In this document: positions 27,679 through 38,067 of the stretch, one piece after another | Layout: every line of letters begins with the position of its first letter | Numbering within the stretch: the first letter of the stretch is position 1 | Assembly: GCF_000749845.1 (NCBI RefSeq) | Contig: NZ_JQHM01000008.1 | Location: 1-64,000 of the forward strand | Direction of reading: 5' to 3' | Source of the DNA: Pectobacterium betavasculorum | GTDB lineage: Bacteria > Pseudomonadota > Gammaproteobacteria > Enterobacterales > Enterobacteriaceae | Length of the DNA stretch: 64,000 nt | Made by a program: the position numbers and the translations under genes | Notes under the pieces: generated by a model | What the model was told of the DNA's origin: nothing | Database searches by the model: none | Seen by the model: the letters and a program-made list of their open reading frames with translations, nothing else

Positions 27679-28552
27679 CTTCCGATTCGCCGCCACCTTC
27701 CTGTTCCAGCCCATAGCGATAAAGCGCGTTTTTCTTCACGCCGTGAATCTCTGCCGCCAGCGCCGCCGCTTTCTTCAACGGCAGCTCGCCGCGTAATAGC
27801 ATTAGCGTGCGCAGCGCTTCGGAGGACAAGGCGCTCTCATCCACCTGATGCCCCTCGACAATCAGCACCATTTCCCCTTTGCGGCGATTCTCATCTTCTT
27901 TCACCCAGGCAAGCAATTCGCCCACAGGTGCGCCATGAATCGACTCCCAGGTTTTGGTAATTTCGCGTGCTAACACCACATAGCGTTCAGCCCCCAGCAC
28001 CTCACAAATATCCTGCAAGCTATCCAAAAGGCGATGAGTCGATTCGTAGAAAATCAGCGTGCGGGGTTCTTCCTCTAGCTCACGCAGCTTATCTTTACGC
28101 CCTTTGGTTTTGGCTGGAAGAAAACCTTCATAGCAAAAACGGTCAGACGCCAGACCGGACGCAGAGAGCGCCGTTATAGCCGCACAAGCACCCGGTAGCG
28201 GAACAACACGAACACCCGCTTCGCGGCAGCGCCGAACCAAGTGGTAACCAGGGTCGTTAATCAGCGGCGTGCCTGCATCCGAAACCAGCGCGATACTTTG
28301 CCCTGACTGCAATTTAGCCAGCAGCACATCCGCTTTTTGTTGTTCGTTATGGTCGTGTAATGCGAACAGTCGCGCATTAATCGCAAAATGTTGTAACAGC
28401 AGACCGGTATGGCGGGTATCCTCTGCGGCGATCAGATCAACGCTCGCTAATACCGCCAGCGCACGCTGCGTGATGTCGCCCAGATTTCCGATTGGCGTGG
28501 GGACAATGTAGAGGGTAGATGCAGAAATATCTGCTTGTTGGTCTTGATTCAT
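27668..28552 (-). CDS. rsmI: 16S rRNA (cytidine-1402-2'-O)-methyltransferase
   Basis: 294 residues of the tetrapyrrole-methylase-fold SAM methyltransferase family. Conserved motifs are [16 protein letters not shown] (about 13-28), AAEDTRHT (about 43-50), [13 protein letters not shown] (about 90-102) and [17 protein letters not shown] (about 118-134). It methylates the 2'-O of C1402 in the 16S decoding centre. It is divergent from lpoA, with about 60 bases between them. Its 3' end carries the rnpB promoter. Confidence 0.97.
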   Translation of the reverse strand: MNQDQQADISASTLYIVPTPIGNLGDITQRALAVLASVDLIAAEDTRHTGLLLQHFAINARLFALHDHNEQQKADVLLAKLQSGQSIALVSDAGTPLINDPGYHLVRRCREAGVRVVPLPGACAAITALSASGLASDRFCYEGFLPAKTKGRKDKLRELEEEPRTLIFYESTHRLLDSLQDICEVLGAERYVVLAREITKTWESIHGAPVGELLAWVKEDENRRKGEMVLIVEGHQVDESALSSEALRTLMLLRGELPLKKAAALAAEIHGVKKNALYRYGLEQEGGGESEDDK

Positions 28553-28613
28553 TGTTTCATCCGGGTTGCCGATTTAATATTGAGCATCTTTAAAAAAAAT
28601 CACTGGATACAGT

Positions 28614-30632
28614 ATGCTTCCCTTTCATTTCGTCCGTACCCAGGCAGGGCGTGTTATCCCAGTTTTGTTAGCAGCACTGTTTCTCGCAGGCTGTCCAAGT
28701 CACGCACCGCAGAGCCCATCACCCGAGGTTCAGGGCAAAGCCGACGCATCATCCGATTATTATCTGCAACAGATGCAGAAAAGTAGCGATAATAACAAGG
28801 CTGACTGGCAATTACTTGCTATTCGTTCCCTGCTACAGGAAGGGAAAGCGCCTCAGGCAAGCCAGCAGTTCAACGCGCTGCCAGAAAAACTGAGCGCGGC
28901 GCAGAAGCAAGAGCAACAGCTACTCAGTGCAGAACTGTCCGTCGCCCAGAACAATATGGATGCGGCTAAAGCCGCGCTGAGCCAGCTTGATGTGGGCGCA
29001 CTTTCCGATCAGCAGAAACAGCGTTATTACCAGACGAAGATCAAAACAGCGCAAGGGCGTCCTTCCATTGAGCTGCTGCGCACCTATATCGCTCAGGAGC
29101 CGCTGCTGAAAGGCGACGAACATCAGATGAACCTCGATCAGACCTGGCTGGCCTTGACGCAAATGTCACCGCAGGAGTCCAGCTCGCTGCTGATTAATGC
29201 GAATGAAAACGTGCTGCAAGGCTGGGTCGATCTGCTTAATAACTATCAGGATAACCGTACTTCTCCCGATCAGTTGAAGAGTGCGATTCAGGATTGGCAA
29301 ACCCGCTATCCGCACCATCCTGCTGCAAAAACGCTCCCTACGCAGTTGAATCAGGTCATTAACTACCAGCAGTCATCGGTTAACAGCATCGCATTGCTGT
29401 TGCCACTCAATGGTCAGGCGCAGGTTTTCGCCAATGCTATTCAGCAAGGCTTTAACGCGGCAAAGAATGGTCAGATAGTCACCGCCCCCGTATCTGCTCC
29501 TGCCGCACCGGCAACAGATCCGACACAAAACGGGCAGGTCACGCCATCATCGGATGGGCAGAGCACTCAGTCGCCTGCGCCATACAGCGATCAGGCGGTA
29601 GCATCAACGACACCAACACCGGAAGCACAGGCGACAAGCGCAGGGCTGTCCAGTTCGCTACCGGTAAAAGTGTATGACACCTCTTCACAACCGCTGGCCA
29701 ATATTCTCACGCAGGCACAGCAAGATGGGGCATCGCTGGTCATCGGTCCGCTGCTGAAAAATGAAGTGGATCAGTTGGCGAACAGCCAGTCACCGCTGAA
29801 TATTTTGGCACTGAACCAGCCGGAACATGTCGAAAATAGCCCCAACATCTGCTATTTCGCCCTCTCTCCAGAAGATGAAGCCAGAGACGCAGCAAAATTT
29901 ATCCACCAGCAGGGTAAACAGCAGCCGCTGGTCTTAGCCCCTCGCGGTGCGCTGGGTGACCGTATCGTCAACGCCTTTGCTCAGGCCTGGAACCAGCAAA
30001 GCGGCACCAGTTCTCTACAACAACGTTTCGGCAACACGGCAGAGTTAAAACAGGCCATCAATAGCGGTGCAGGCTTAAGCCTGAACGGTCAGCCTGTTAA
30101 CGTCTCGCAACCGCAGGCACAGCCGGGCACCACTATCGGCGGCCTGACCATCCCGTCACAGGTTCAACCAACAACCAGTTCGTCCGTCAGTGGCAATATT
30201 GATGCGGTCTATATCATCGCAACGCCAGACGAGCTGGCGCTGATTAAACCGATGATCGACATGCGCACCACTTCACGTGCACGTCCGGCACTCTATGCCA
30301 GTTCACGCAGCTTTCAGGCTGGATTAGGCCCTGACTTCCGCCTCGAAATGGAAGGTTTACAGTTCAGCGATATCCCACTGCTCGCCGGCGCGAACCCGGC
30401 ATTGATGCAGCAGGTAAGTAGCCAGTTTAAAAACGATTACTCATTAGTCCGCCTATATGCAATGGGGATGGATGCCTGGACGCTCGCCAGCCGCTTTGGT
30501 GAAATGCGCCAGATTCCAGGCCACCAGATTTCCGGTGCAACAGGCATGTTAAGCTCAGGTCCGGATTGCACTATCAACAGGCAGTTAACCTGGCAGCAAT
30601 ACCGTCAGGGCCAGTTGGTGCCCGTTCTCTGA
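28614..30632 (+). CDS. lpoA: Penicillin-binding protein activator LpoA
   Basis: 672 residues. The signal peptide ends in the lipobox LAGC with Cys27, so it is an outer-membrane lipoprotein facing the periplasm. An N-terminal TPR-like helical domain (about 30-255) is followed by a Pro/Ala/Thr/Ser-rich linker (about 285-345) and a periplasmic-binding-protein-like domain (to 670). It reaches through the wall to activate PBP1A. It heads the group lpoA-yraN-diaA-dolP, the same order as in E. coli. Confidence 0.96.
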   Translation: MLPFHFVRTQAGRVIPVLLAALFLAGCPSHAPQSPSPEVQGKADASSDYYLQQMQKSSDNNKADWQLLAIRSLLQEGKAPQASQQFNALPEKLSAAQKQEQQLLSAELSVAQNNMDAAKAALSQLDVGALSDQQKQRYYQTKIKTAQGRPSIELLRTYIAQEPLLKGDEHQMNLDQTWLALTQMSPQESSSLLINANENVLQGWVDLLNNYQDNRTSPDQLKSAIQDWQTRYPHHPAAKTLPTQLNQVINYQQSSVNSIALLLPLNGQAQVFANAIQQGFNAAKNGQIVTAPVSAPAAPATDPTQNGQVTPSSDGQSTQSPAPYSDQAVASTTPTPEAQATSAGLSSSLPVKVYDTSSQPLANILTQAQQDGASLVIGPLLKNEVDQLANSQSPLNILALNQPEHVENSPNICYFALSPEDEARDAAKFIHQQGKQQPLVLAPRGALGDRIVNAFAQAWNQQSGTSSLQQRFGNTAELKQAINSGAGLSLNGQPVNVSQPQAQPGTTIGGLTIPSQVQPTTSSSVSGNIDAVYIIATPDELALIKPMIDMRTTSRARPALYASSRSFQAGLGPDFRLEMEGLQFSDIPLLAGANPALMQQVSSQFKNDYSLVRLYAMGMDAWTLASRFGEMRQIPGHQISGATGMLSSGPDCTINRQLTWQQYRQGQLVPVL

Positions 30633-30985
30633 ATCAACGAGCGGCTGGCGCAGTTTACGAACAACAGGCTCGGCGCTATCTTGAACGCGCAGGCCTAACC
30701 TTCACCGCCGCAAATGTTACGCTACGTGGCGGCGAACTGGATTTGATCATGCGCGATCGCCATATTTGGGTGTTTGTCGAAGTACGCTATCGGCGCAACG
30801 CACATTTTGGTGATGCGGCAGCCAGCATCACCCGACGCAAACAACAGCGGCTACTGCATGCTGCCGCCGTGTGGCTGGCACAACGAGGTGCCAGTTTTGA
30901 CACGGTGGATTGCCGTTTTGACGTACTGGCAATTACGGGCGAGCAGTTCAACTGGATCCCCAATGCCTTTGCTGCACAGGGATAA
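30566..30985 (+). CDS. yraN: UPF0102 family endonuclease-like protein YraN
   Basis: About 139 residues. The conserved part runs from [14 protein letters not shown] to the end and contains the restriction-endonuclease-like core [11 protein letters not shown]...VFVEVRYR, including the Glu-Asp-Glu-X-Lys/Arg type residues. The start is uncertain: the only start-like codons before the homology are TTG at 30566 or CTG at 30590, both inside the lpoA 3' end, giving an overlap of up to 67 bases. No good Shine-Dalgarno is visible, suggesting translational coupling to lpoA. Function is unknown, possibly a nuclease. Confidence 0.85.
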   Translation: MHYQQAVNLAAIPSGPVGARSLNQRAAGAVYEQQARRYLERAGLTFTAANVTLRGGELDLIMRDRHIWVFVEVRYRRNAHFGDAAASITRRKQQRLLHAAAVWLAQRGASFDTVDCRFDVLAITGEQFNWIPNAFAAQG

Positions 30986-31026
30986 TACATCCTTGATGAA
31001 TTTCAATTTACGTAGGTTAACTCAAC

Positions 31027-31617
31027 GTGCTGGATAGAATAAAAGTTTGTTTTACCGAGAGTATTCAAACGCAGATTGCAGCGGCAGAAGCCTTGCCTGA
31101 CGCCATTTCCCGTGGCGCAATCGCGATGGTGCAGTCTCTGCTGAACGGCAACAAGATTCTGTGCTGCGGTAATGGAACGTCGGCAGCGAATTCGCAGCAT
31201 TTTGCCGCCAGCATGATTAATCGCTTTGAAGCCGAGCGTCCCAGCTTACCGGCCATCGCACTTAATGCGGATAATGTGGTCTTAACTGCGATAGCGAATG
31301 ACCGCTTGCATGAAGAGGTCTATGCCAAGCAAGTCAGAGCGTTAGGTCAAGCGGGGGACGTATTACTGGCCATTTCAACCCGTGGTAACAGCCGCGATAT
31401 TGTTAAAGCCGTAGAGTCAGCCGTTACCCGCGACATGACGATTGTCGCGCTGACCGGCTACGATGGCGGAGAACTGGCCGGGCTGCTCGGGCCGCAGGAT
31501 GTGGAAATTCGCATCCCGTCACACCGCAGCGCCCGTATTCAGGAAATGCACATGCTGACAGTAAATTGCCTGTGCGATTTGATTGATAACACACTTTTTC
31601 CACACCAGAACGATTGA
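31027..31617 (+). CDS. diaA: DnaA initiator-associating protein
   Basis: 196 residues, nearly identical in pattern to E. coli DiaA, with one SIS (sugar isomerase) domain; [14 protein letters not shown] (about 48-61) and [15 protein letters not shown] are the landmarks. It forms tetramers that bind several DnaA molecules and promote timely initiation at oriC. The start is GTG at 31027, where homology begins. Its stop overlaps the region just before dolP, whose ribosome site AAGGAG follows at once. Confidence 0.95.
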   Translation: MLDRIKVCFTESIQTQIAAAEALPDAISRGAIAMVQSLLNGNKILCCGNGTSAANSQHFAASMINRFEAERPSLPAIALNADNVVLTAIANDRLHEEVYAKQVRALGQAGDVLLAISTRGNSRDIVKAVESAVTRDMTIVALTGYDGGELAGLLGPQDVEIRIPSHRSARIQEMHMLTVNCLCDLIDNTLFPHQND

Positions 31618-31628
31618 AGGAGCACTAC

Positions 31629-32201
31629 ATGAGGATAAGTTCTGCATTTGCCGTGCTGTCTATCGCCCTGCTGCTACAAGGCTGTGTCGGGGTTGTTGCT
31701 GTTGGCAGTGCCGTGGCAACCAAAACGGCCACTGACCCGCGCACTGTAGGCACGCAGGTTGACGATGGCACACTGGAAGTCCGCGTGACGAATGCAATCA
31801 GCAAAGACGAGCAGTTGAAAAAAGATGCCCGTATCATTGCGACGGCTTATCAAGGGAAAGTATTGTTAACAGGGCAGGCACCAAGCACCGAAATGGCAAG
31901 CCGGGCTAAGCAAATTGCCCTCGGCGTGGAAGGGGCTGCCGAAGTCTACAACGAAATACGTCAGGGTACTCCGGTTTCAATGGGAACCGCCTCCATGGAT
32001 ACCTGGATCACCACCAAAGTTCGCTCACAAATTTTGGCAAGCGACACGGTTAAATCCTCTAACGTCAAAGTCACAACGGAAAACGGCGAAGTCTTCCTGT
32101 TAGGCCTGGTGACACAGCGTGAAGGTACCTCCGCCGCAGAAATCGCCAGTAAGGTCGGCGGTGTGAAACACGTGACAACGGCCTTTACCTACCTGCAATA
32201 A
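31629..32201 (+). CDS. dolP: Outer-membrane lipoprotein DolP (YraP), two BON domains
   Basis: 190 residues. Lipobox LQGC with Cys19. Two BON domains follow (about 45-112 and 122-190), containing GTLEVRVTNAISKDEQLK and the conserved TWITTKVRSQILASD and TTENGEVFLLGLVT. DolP supports outer-membrane integrity and BAM function, and is controlled by sigma E in E. coli. The ATG at 31629 is 8 bases after AAGGAG; an in-frame upstream ATG at 31614 is rejected. A strong terminator follows. Confidence 0.95.
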   Translation: MRISSAFAVLSIALLLQGCVGVVAVGSAVATKTATDPRTVGTQVDDGTLEVRVTNAISKDEQLKKDARIIATAYQGKVLLTGQAPSTEMASRAKQIALGVEGAAEVYNEIRQGTPVSMGTASMDTWITTKVRSQILASDTVKSSNVKVTTENGEVFLLGLVTQREGTSAAEIASKVGGVKHVTTAFTYLQ

Positions 32202-32232
32202 CACTTTGTCTCTTTGCGTTTTCGATGTATTA

Positions 32233-32268
32233 AAAAAACCGCTGATATCTTCATCAGCGGTTTTTTGT
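32233..32268 (+). terminator. Rho-independent terminator after dolP
   Basis: A 14-bp stem made of AAAAAACCGCTGAT and ATCAGCGGTTTTTT around a 6-base loop. The flanking A and T runs let it work in both directions, although the lyase gene on the minus strand ends about 70 bases further right. Confidence 0.92.
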
Positions 32269-32335
32269 TTTCTGCTCTTTTTATCCTGGTTCGGGGAAAC
32301 GTATCTTTACCCGATGGAATCAGCGTGCCACAGAA

Positions 32336-33631
32336 TTACGGCGTAGCTGGATTAAGCAACCAAAGTGCGCGGCGGGTTTCAGCGCTGATATGACTCAGCT
32401 CTTTATCACGCGTACTCGCCTCGCCGGTGAGTAATTCAGCAAACCCCGCCTGCTTGATTTGCGTCTCGTAACGCGACGTTTTCAAACCACGCTCCGCCTG
32501 CAATAGCAGCGGAATAAGACGGCTGCTTTGCCTATCCATCGTCTTGCGCGGCCACGCTTTATTCTCATCGAGATACGGTGCCATAAAATCCAGTGCCTTT
32601 ATCACACTGCTTCCTCTCGGCGTTTGGTATTGCCAGATATTCTCCCCGACACGAGAAGCCAGAATAGCCATATCCGTTATTGCCTGAAGATTGAAGTAGC
32701 TGTAATGGAAAGAGCGGGTACGCGCCAGCTCTTCTGGCTGAGAGCCATCCGCTTGCAGTTGGTGATCCAATTTCTCACGCTGCAATTGCGCCATGGATTT
32801 CACCACGTCGATTTTTCCCAGATACCAGGCGATACCCGCGACCTGCACGGTATACCAGCTACCGTGGTTGTTCTTGGCAGTCGCTTCTTTTTTACCCAGC
32901 TTACTCGTTTGTAGCCAGTGCAGATAATCGCCCATCCATTTCTGCATCTGCTGCTCATCCTGCGGTGTCCAGCCCGGAGCCTGACGCAATATCATCAGCG
33001 AATCGACAATACGGGTGGAAAAATAGCGTCCGTCCAACACGCCCGAGCCCCGACCCGGCGCAATGCCCGGAACGCCCTGTGCAAAATCAAGATTAGGGTT
33101 CATGCGCGTTGCAGGGTCGATAAACCAGGTACGGATCATCGACATGGCCTTATCGGCATAAGCCTGCTTGCCAGAGAAATACCATGCCAGCGTCAATGAC
33201 TGCGTTTGGGCGGTGAATTTCGCCAGACGAACGCCGTCGGTCTCTTCATCCTTGCTAGCAGGGTTTACCTGCCCATCACGACGAATCCAAGGCAAACCAT
33301 CAGCTTTGTCGGGATCGGGCCACCAGTAGGCGCTGAGGCTCAAATAATCATGCTTTGAACCACTGGGTGGCGTGGTTTTTTTTTCCGTCACTCTGGGGTT
33401 AGCAATTTTCAACGCACGATCGGCTTCCGAAATAAGCTGCTCATACGCCATTCGCGTCTGCGGCTTTTCTGTTTTCTGCTGTAGCTGCTGTTTCACTGCG
33501 GATAGTTGAGGCTGTTGCAAGAAGGCGTAAGGATTATCGGGGGATGACGCTTTATGCTCTGCGTCCGCACGGACAACGGAAGCGATACAACACAACACAA
33601 CCAATAACCCTGACCAATAACGTAACCGCAT
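32336..33631 (-). CDS. Periplasmic alginate-lyase-domain protein (PL5-like)
   Basis: 431 residues with a signal peptide (about 1-22, MRLRYWSGLLVVLCCIASVVRA). The alginate lyase domain (Pfam Alginate_lyase type, an alpha/alpha barrel) includes SAYWWPDP, the candidate catalytic NNHGSWY (Asn-His pair as in PL5) and RSFHYSYFNL. The start at 33631 is chosen for AGGAG upstream; an earlier in-frame ATG at 33655 has none. In plant pathogens the natural polymer may be alginate or another uronate; substrate is not provable here. It is a single gene between dolP and mtgA, absent from the E. coli arrangement. Confidence 0.85.
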   Translation of the reverse strand: MRLRYWSGLLVVLCCIASVVRADAEHKASSPDNPYAFLQQPQLSAVKQQLQQKTEKPQTRMAYEQLISEADRALKIANPRVTEKKTTPPSGSKHDYLSLSAYWWPDPDKADGLPWIRRDGQVNPASKDEETDGVRLAKFTAQTQSLTLAWYFSGKQAYADKAMSMIRTWFIDPATRMNPNLDFAQGVPGIAPGRGSGVLDGRYFSTRIVDSLMILRQAPGWTPQDEQQMQKWMGDYLHWLQTSKLGKKEATAKNNHGSWYTVQVAGIAWYLGKIDVVKSMAQLQREKLDHQLQADGSQPEELARTRSFHYSYFNLQAITDMAILASRVGENIWQYQTPRGSSVIKALDFMAPYLDENKAWPRKTMDRQSSRLIPLLLQAERGLKTSRYETQIKQAGFAELLTGEASTRDKELSHISAETRRALWLLNPATP

Positions 33632-33702
33632 ACTTTCTCCTGGTGTCGAAAACACGACCGTTAACGCGAAAACCTCTCGGTATACTCAACGTAAAAATCG
33701 CC

Positions 33703-34437
33703 TTAATTCAGATGGTTATCTCGCAAAAATGCATCACCACCCATCTGTCGCATCTGACGTAAAATCCACTGCTGGCGTTGAATAACGTAGCCGGAGGGCG
33801 CATTCGCACGGAAGCGAATAGGATTTGGCAGCACCGCCGCCAGTAAAGCGGATTCGCTTGCCGTCAACTTGCTCGCGGGTTTATTGAAATAACGTCTGGC
33901 GGCCGCTTCCACGCCAAAAATCCCAGGGCCAAATTCGGCGATGTTGAGATACACGGTAAGAATTCGCCGCTTTGTCCAGACCAGCTCAACCCCAGTGGTA
34001 ATACCCGCCTCAAGCCCCTTGCGTACCCAGCTACGCCCATCCCACAGGAACAGGTTCTTCACCATCTGTTGCGACAGCGTAGACGCACCGCGAATCCGCT
34101 GCGTATTGCGTTCGTTGTGTTTCAATGCCTGACCAATCGCATCAACATCAAAACCCCAATGCTGAGGAAATTTTTGGTCTTCCGCCGCAATCACCGCCAG
34201 CGCCATTTCCGTTGCGATATCCTCCATCGCCACCCAGTCCGAGTGCGCAACGTAGGAAAACTCGCCTTTCAGCCAGGCGCTGATCTGCCTGTCGACCATC
34301 ACAGCGGAGAACGGCACGGGCAGGAAGGAAAATAACAGGATCCCAGCCAACCACACACCGATAACAACCAACACACTCCGAACGATCAGGCGCTTTAGCC
34401 GCATGAATAAGCCTCCACGCCCTCGGCTCCACCTCAT
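33703..34437 (-). CDS. mtgA: Monofunctional biosynthetic peptidoglycan transglycosylase
   Basis: 244 residues (E. coli MtgA 242). One N-terminal membrane helix (about 16-38) anchors a GT51 domain with the catalytic motif [17 protein letters not shown], then [17 protein letters not shown] and [24 protein letters not shown]. It polymerises lipid II into glycan strands. The start at 34437 overlaps the elbB stop (ATGA), giving the E. coli length. An alternative ATG at 34404 has a better ribosome site (GGAGG) and would give 233 residues. Confidence 0.94.
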   Translation of the reverse strand: MRWSRGRGGLFMRLKRLIVRSVLVVIGVWLAGILLFSFLPVPFSAVMVDRQISAWLKGEFSYVAHSDWVAMEDIATEMALAVIAAEDQKFPQHWGFDVDAIGQALKHNERNTQRIRGASTLSQQMVKNLFLWDGRSWVRKGLEAGITTGVELVWTKRRILTVYLNIAEFGPGIFGVEAAARRYFNKPASKLTASESALLAAVLPNPIRFRANAPSGYVIQRQQWILRQMRQMGGDAFLRDNHLN

Positions 34438-35087
34438 TCGGTGAGATCCAATACGTGCGCAACGAGCTTATCAATGCCTTGTGCCGCTTCACTGATGGAG
34501 TTAGCCAACATATAAGCAGGCGTCGTCACGATTTTATGTTCTTCATCCACCACAATATCATCGACCGGACAAACAACATGGATACCCCCCATCTCTTCGA
34601 TGGCTTCCGCGGTATCAATATCGTTACCAATGCTTACTCGAACGGGTATCCCCAGGATCGTCGGCAGTAACGCGGGCGAGATGCAAATAAAACCAATTGG
34701 TTTGTTTTGCTTATAAATTTCCTGTGTGAGCAATTTTAGCGTTTCATCAATCTGACAGGCCGATCCCTGCATCGCAAAATCGCTTAAATTTTTCGCAGCG
34801 CCAAAACCACCCGGCACAATCAGCGCATCTAAATCTTGTGCATTTGCTGTAGAAAGCGGCTGGATTTTTCCTCTGGCGATACGTGCTGATTCTGCTAAAA
34901 CGTTGCGATTCTCATCAGTTACGTCACCTGTAAGGTGATTAACCACCTGTAATTGCGGTTTATCTGGCGCAAAGCAAACTGCTTGTGCGCCTGCGCGATC
35001 CAGCGCAAGTAACGTCAACACGGCTTCATGAATCTCGGAACCGTCATAAACACCACAGCCACTAAGTACAATGCCAACTCGTTTCAT
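34434..35087 (-). CDS. elbB: Isoprenoid biosynthesis glyoxalase ElbB
   Basis: 217 residues of the DJ-1/PfpI superfamily. It starts [21 protein letters not shown] and has [11 protein letters not shown] (about 89-99) and the [21 protein letters not shown] segment, as in E. coli ElbB. E. coli ElbB shows glyoxalase III activity and was linked to isoprenoid precursor synthesis; its role is still unclear. ATG at 35090 is a second possible start. It is read toward mtgA with a 4-base overlap. Confidence 0.94.
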   Translation of the reverse strand: MKRVGIVLSGCGVYDGSEIHEAVLTLLALDRAGAQAVCFAPDKPQLQVVNHLTGDVTDENRNVLAESARIARGKIQPLSTANAQDLDALIVPGGFGAAKNLSDFAMQGSACQIDETLKLLTQEIYKQNKPIGFICISPALLPTILGIPVRVSIGNDIDTAEAIEEMGGIHVVCPVDDIVVDEEHKIVTTPAYMLANSISEAAQGIDKLVAHVLDLTE

Positions 35088-35273
35088 CATCTTTTCCCTC
35101 ATTTCATTACATCAACTAATTGATTTTTTAATTGACAAACACTAATCTACATCACACATTTTAATGATTCTTGTAACAAAGATTTCTACATTTGCTATTT
35201 TGTTGCTTGATGAAGATGTAAAGTAGTTAGGTTGTAATTGTTGTTGTAAGCTGTATGTCGTTAAGACGGTTAG

Positions 35274-35394
35274 TTAAGACACGAATCTCCGCACTTGCGA
35301 GTTTACAAACCCTGAGATCTAAATGCAGGTGCATGTTTTCCCTGGTGTTGGCGCATAATTCGCGCACCCCGGCTTCGGCCGGGGTCATTTTTTT
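35274..35394 (+). ncRNA. arcZ: Hfq-dependent small RNA ArcZ
   Basis: The conserved 3' half is recognised: TTTCCCTGGTGTTGGCGCA (about 35335-35353) and ATTCGCGCACCCCGG, ending in the terminator ACCCCGGC-TTCG-GCCGGGGT (35366-35385) plus CATTTTTTT. The location, between elbB and arcB and antiparallel to arcB, is that of E. coli ArcZ. In E. coli it activates rpoS translation and represses motility and other targets, and is repressed by ArcA. The 5' end is set from the 121-nt E. coli length and is uncertain. Confidence 0.92.
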
Positions 35395-35578
35395 CTACCG
35401 TATGAAAACGTGCAAAGCCCTCGCATTCTCCATCCCTTTTCGGTAATAAACATCACTCATACCTGACGTCGTTCTGTATTTTTTGCAGAATAGCGCGTGA
35501 TACGAAAAAATTTTTTCTAACCGTTTTACACGCCACATCCTTGTGGCCGCAGCTGTCTGAACCAACAGAAAGATCGTA

Positions 35579-37948
35579 TCAGGACTCTTTTTCCGCTTTT
35601 GCTACCCAATCGCGCAGTACCTGAACGTCGTGACGCCAGTCGTGCTTAAGTTCATCAACCCATTCCTGCACATTGTCCCACCATGCTGGTAGCGATGAGG
35701 TCTGAATCTGCTGGGCGACTTGTTGCAAATGTCGTAACCCGACGGAACCCGCCGCCCCTTTAATTTTGTGACCTTCTTCCGTAATACCTTTCTGGTCACG
35801 CGCCGTCATGTTGGAATCCAGAATCGCCAGATAGCCCGGCATCATCTGCTCAAACATCTCCAGACTTTGGTGAATCAGTTTCGGTCCCACCAAATCCAGA
35901 TACTGTTCCAGCATCGGGATATCCAGCAGATCTTCTTTTGCTTGTGCCATTTCATTACCTTTTTCAACCATCGGTTCTTCCGCCCACACGGTGTGAGTAT
36001 CCCAGTATTGCTTAATAACGGCCGTTAGCGCAGGTACCGACAGCGGTTTACTAAGCACGTCATCCATACCCGCATCCAGATATTCGCGTTTATCCTTCAG
36101 CACGTTCGCCGTCAGCGCTACCAGCGGCGGCAGACTGCGGTTGCCATAGCGCGAACGTAGCTGACGTGCCACATCCAGCCCGGTCATATCCGGCAGTTGG
36201 ATATCAAGCAACACCAGATCGAACTCATCGGGATCGAACATGTCCAGCGCTTCCTGCCCGGTCATCGCGACTTCCACGCTATTACCCAGCTTCTCCAGTA
36301 CCGAACGCGCAACCACCACGTTGAGTTCAATATCCTCCACCAGCAGAACGTGCAGCGCCGGTAGCGGCAAATCATCATCGTCCTCCAGACCGCTTCCCGC
36401 GTCATCGACGCTCGGAGCAATGACCGTCAGGGTGAAGCAAGAGCCCTTGCCTTGCGTACTGGAAACATGGATATCCCCCCCCATGTTCTGTGCCAGACGC
36501 TTCGATACCGCCAGACCGATTCCTGAGCCCGTTGCTGGCTTCCCGCCGTGCTGATCTTTGACCTGATAATACATGGCGAAGATTTTTTCTAATTCATCTG
36601 CTGGAATACCCATCCCAGAATCTTCAACCTCGAAGCGCAGGCGATCGCCCTTTTCATGCCAGACGCGCACCACAATTTCGCCCTTTTCGCCTTTCTCACC
36701 CTTCGGCGTGAATTTCACCGCGTTACTGAGCAAGTTCCACAGAATCTGCCGCAGGCGCGTTCCGTCGGTAATCACTTTCTGCGGCAGAGGCTGGTGCTGA
36801 TCCATAATCAGCTTCAAGCCTTTTGGTTCCGCCAGCAGACCACCGAGGTTCTCCAGATCCACCAGAAAACCGGTGAAATCTATCGGCTGGTTATCCAGTT
36901 GCACCTTGCGGCGCTCCTGTTTGTCCATCTCAATCACATCGTTAAAAATATTACCCAGCGTAATCGCGCTGACGTGGATGGTTTTCAGGTATTTTTGCTG
37001 TTCGGGGTCAAGTTGCGTATCCAGCAGGATGCGACTTAAGCCGACAATGCCATTAAGCGGCGTACGAAGCTCGTGGCTGATTGTTGAGATAAAAGTGGTC
37101 TTCTCCCTACTGGCGTTCTCTAACGCGTCCTGGTAACGCTTACGCTCCGTTATATCGCGTCCAAACCCCATTAGCCCGTGGCGTTTGCCCATTCGGTCAT
37201 AAAACGGCACTTTGCGCAGCTCAAAACAGGCTTTACGCCCATCGGGATAAACCAGCCACTGTTCATAGGTCAGAGAAACGTTATGGCGGAACACTTTCTC
37301 GTCCGTCTCCATCACTTTCTCAGCAATATCGGGGGCGTAAACATCCTGCGGAGTTAGGCCAATGAGCTGCTTCTGGCTTTTGCCCACTAACAGCTCCATC
37401 GCACGATTGCAGCCGGAAAATTCTTTTTCTTCGTTACGGTAGTAAACCAGATCCGGCGAGGCATCGAGGAACGAGCGCAGCAATGCAGATTGCTGCTCCA
37501 GCTCAATCTGCGCCTGTTCGCGACGGGACATCTCTTCTTTGAGCCGGCTCATCACCAGCACACGAGCCTCTTCCGCTTTGATACGGTCGGCAATTTCCTG
37601 ATTGAGCTGTGCGATGTTCTCTTGAAGCTGCGCGTTCAGCTCCAGATCCCGATGACGCATTTCTTCCAGCTTCGCCACCAGCTTCGACAGCCGCTGACGC
37701 GACTCTTCGAGCTGTTCCACCACCACGGAAAGAAAATAAACGGCCCAGGGCGTAATCAACAGCCCGAAGAAAATGGAGCGGACGACGTCGATATTTTCGA
37801 CTTCCCCGCTGAGCAACAGGGTGACCGCCATTTGCACTACCATCGCCAGCAGCACCAATACCGAAGCCAGCAGCAGTGAAAAACGGACAAGCCCCAGTTT
37901 TACCATCAAATCAACATAGTACTGAGCCAACAGACGAATTTGCTTCAT
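35579..37948 (-). CDS. arcB: Aerobic respiration control hybrid sensor kinase ArcB
   Basis: 789 residues. Two membrane helices (about 23-48 and 58-78) are followed by a coiled coil with leucine zipper (about 78-145), a PAS domain (about 155-270), the His kinase with FISTISHELRTPLNG, ATP-binding DSGMGIPADELEKIF and GSGIGLAVSKR, a receiver domain with LVLLDIQLPDMTG, and an HPt domain with EGHKIKGAAGSVG. It senses quinone redox state and phosphorylates ArcA. Antisense arcZ lies just downstream; arcA is not in the window. Confidence 0.97.
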   Translation of the reverse strand: MKQIRLLAQYYVDLMVKLGLVRFSLLLASVLVLLAMVVQMAVTLLLSGEVENIDVVRSIFFGLLITPWAVYFLSVVVEQLEESRQRLSKLVAKLEEMRHRDLELNAQLQENIAQLNQEIADRIKAEEARVLVMSRLKEEMSRREQAQIELEQQSALLRSFLDASPDLVYYRNEEKEFSGCNRAMELLVGKSQKQLIGLTPQDVYAPDIAEKVMETDEKVFRHNVSLTYEQWLVYPDGRKACFELRKVPFYDRMGKRHGLMGFGRDITERKRYQDALENASREKTTFISTISHELRTPLNGIVGLSRILLDTQLDPEQQKYLKTIHVSAITLGNIFNDVIEMDKQERRKVQLDNQPIDFTGFLVDLENLGGLLAEPKGLKLIMDQHQPLPQKVITDGTRLRQILWNLLSNAVKFTPKGEKGEKGEIVVRVWHEKGDRLRFEVEDSGMGIPADELEKIFAMYYQVKDQHGGKPATGSGIGLAVSKRLAQNMGGDIHVSSTQGKGSCFTLTVIAPSVDDAGSGLEDDDDLPLPALHVLLVEDIELNVVVARSVLEKLGNSVEVAMTGQEALDMFDPDEFDLVLLDIQLPDMTGLDVARQLRSRYGNRSLPPLVALTANVLKDKREYLDAGMDDVLSKPLSVPALTAVIKQYWDTHTVWAEEPMVEKGNEMAQAKEDLLDIPMLEQYLDLVGPKLIHQSLEMFEQMMPGYLAILDSNMTARDQKGITEEGHKIKGAAGSVGLRHLQQVAQQIQTSSLPAWWDNVQEWVDELKHDWRHDVQVLRDWVAKAEKES

Positions 37949-38067
37949 AGCGATTTCCCTTAGTCACCCACCCGCGCATCATAACGTAAAATGACGGCTT
38001 ATACGGTGCGGTCCTGTAGATTCACAACATGAAATATCGGCTTCTACTGCCAGTCTCTTTTGACGAA

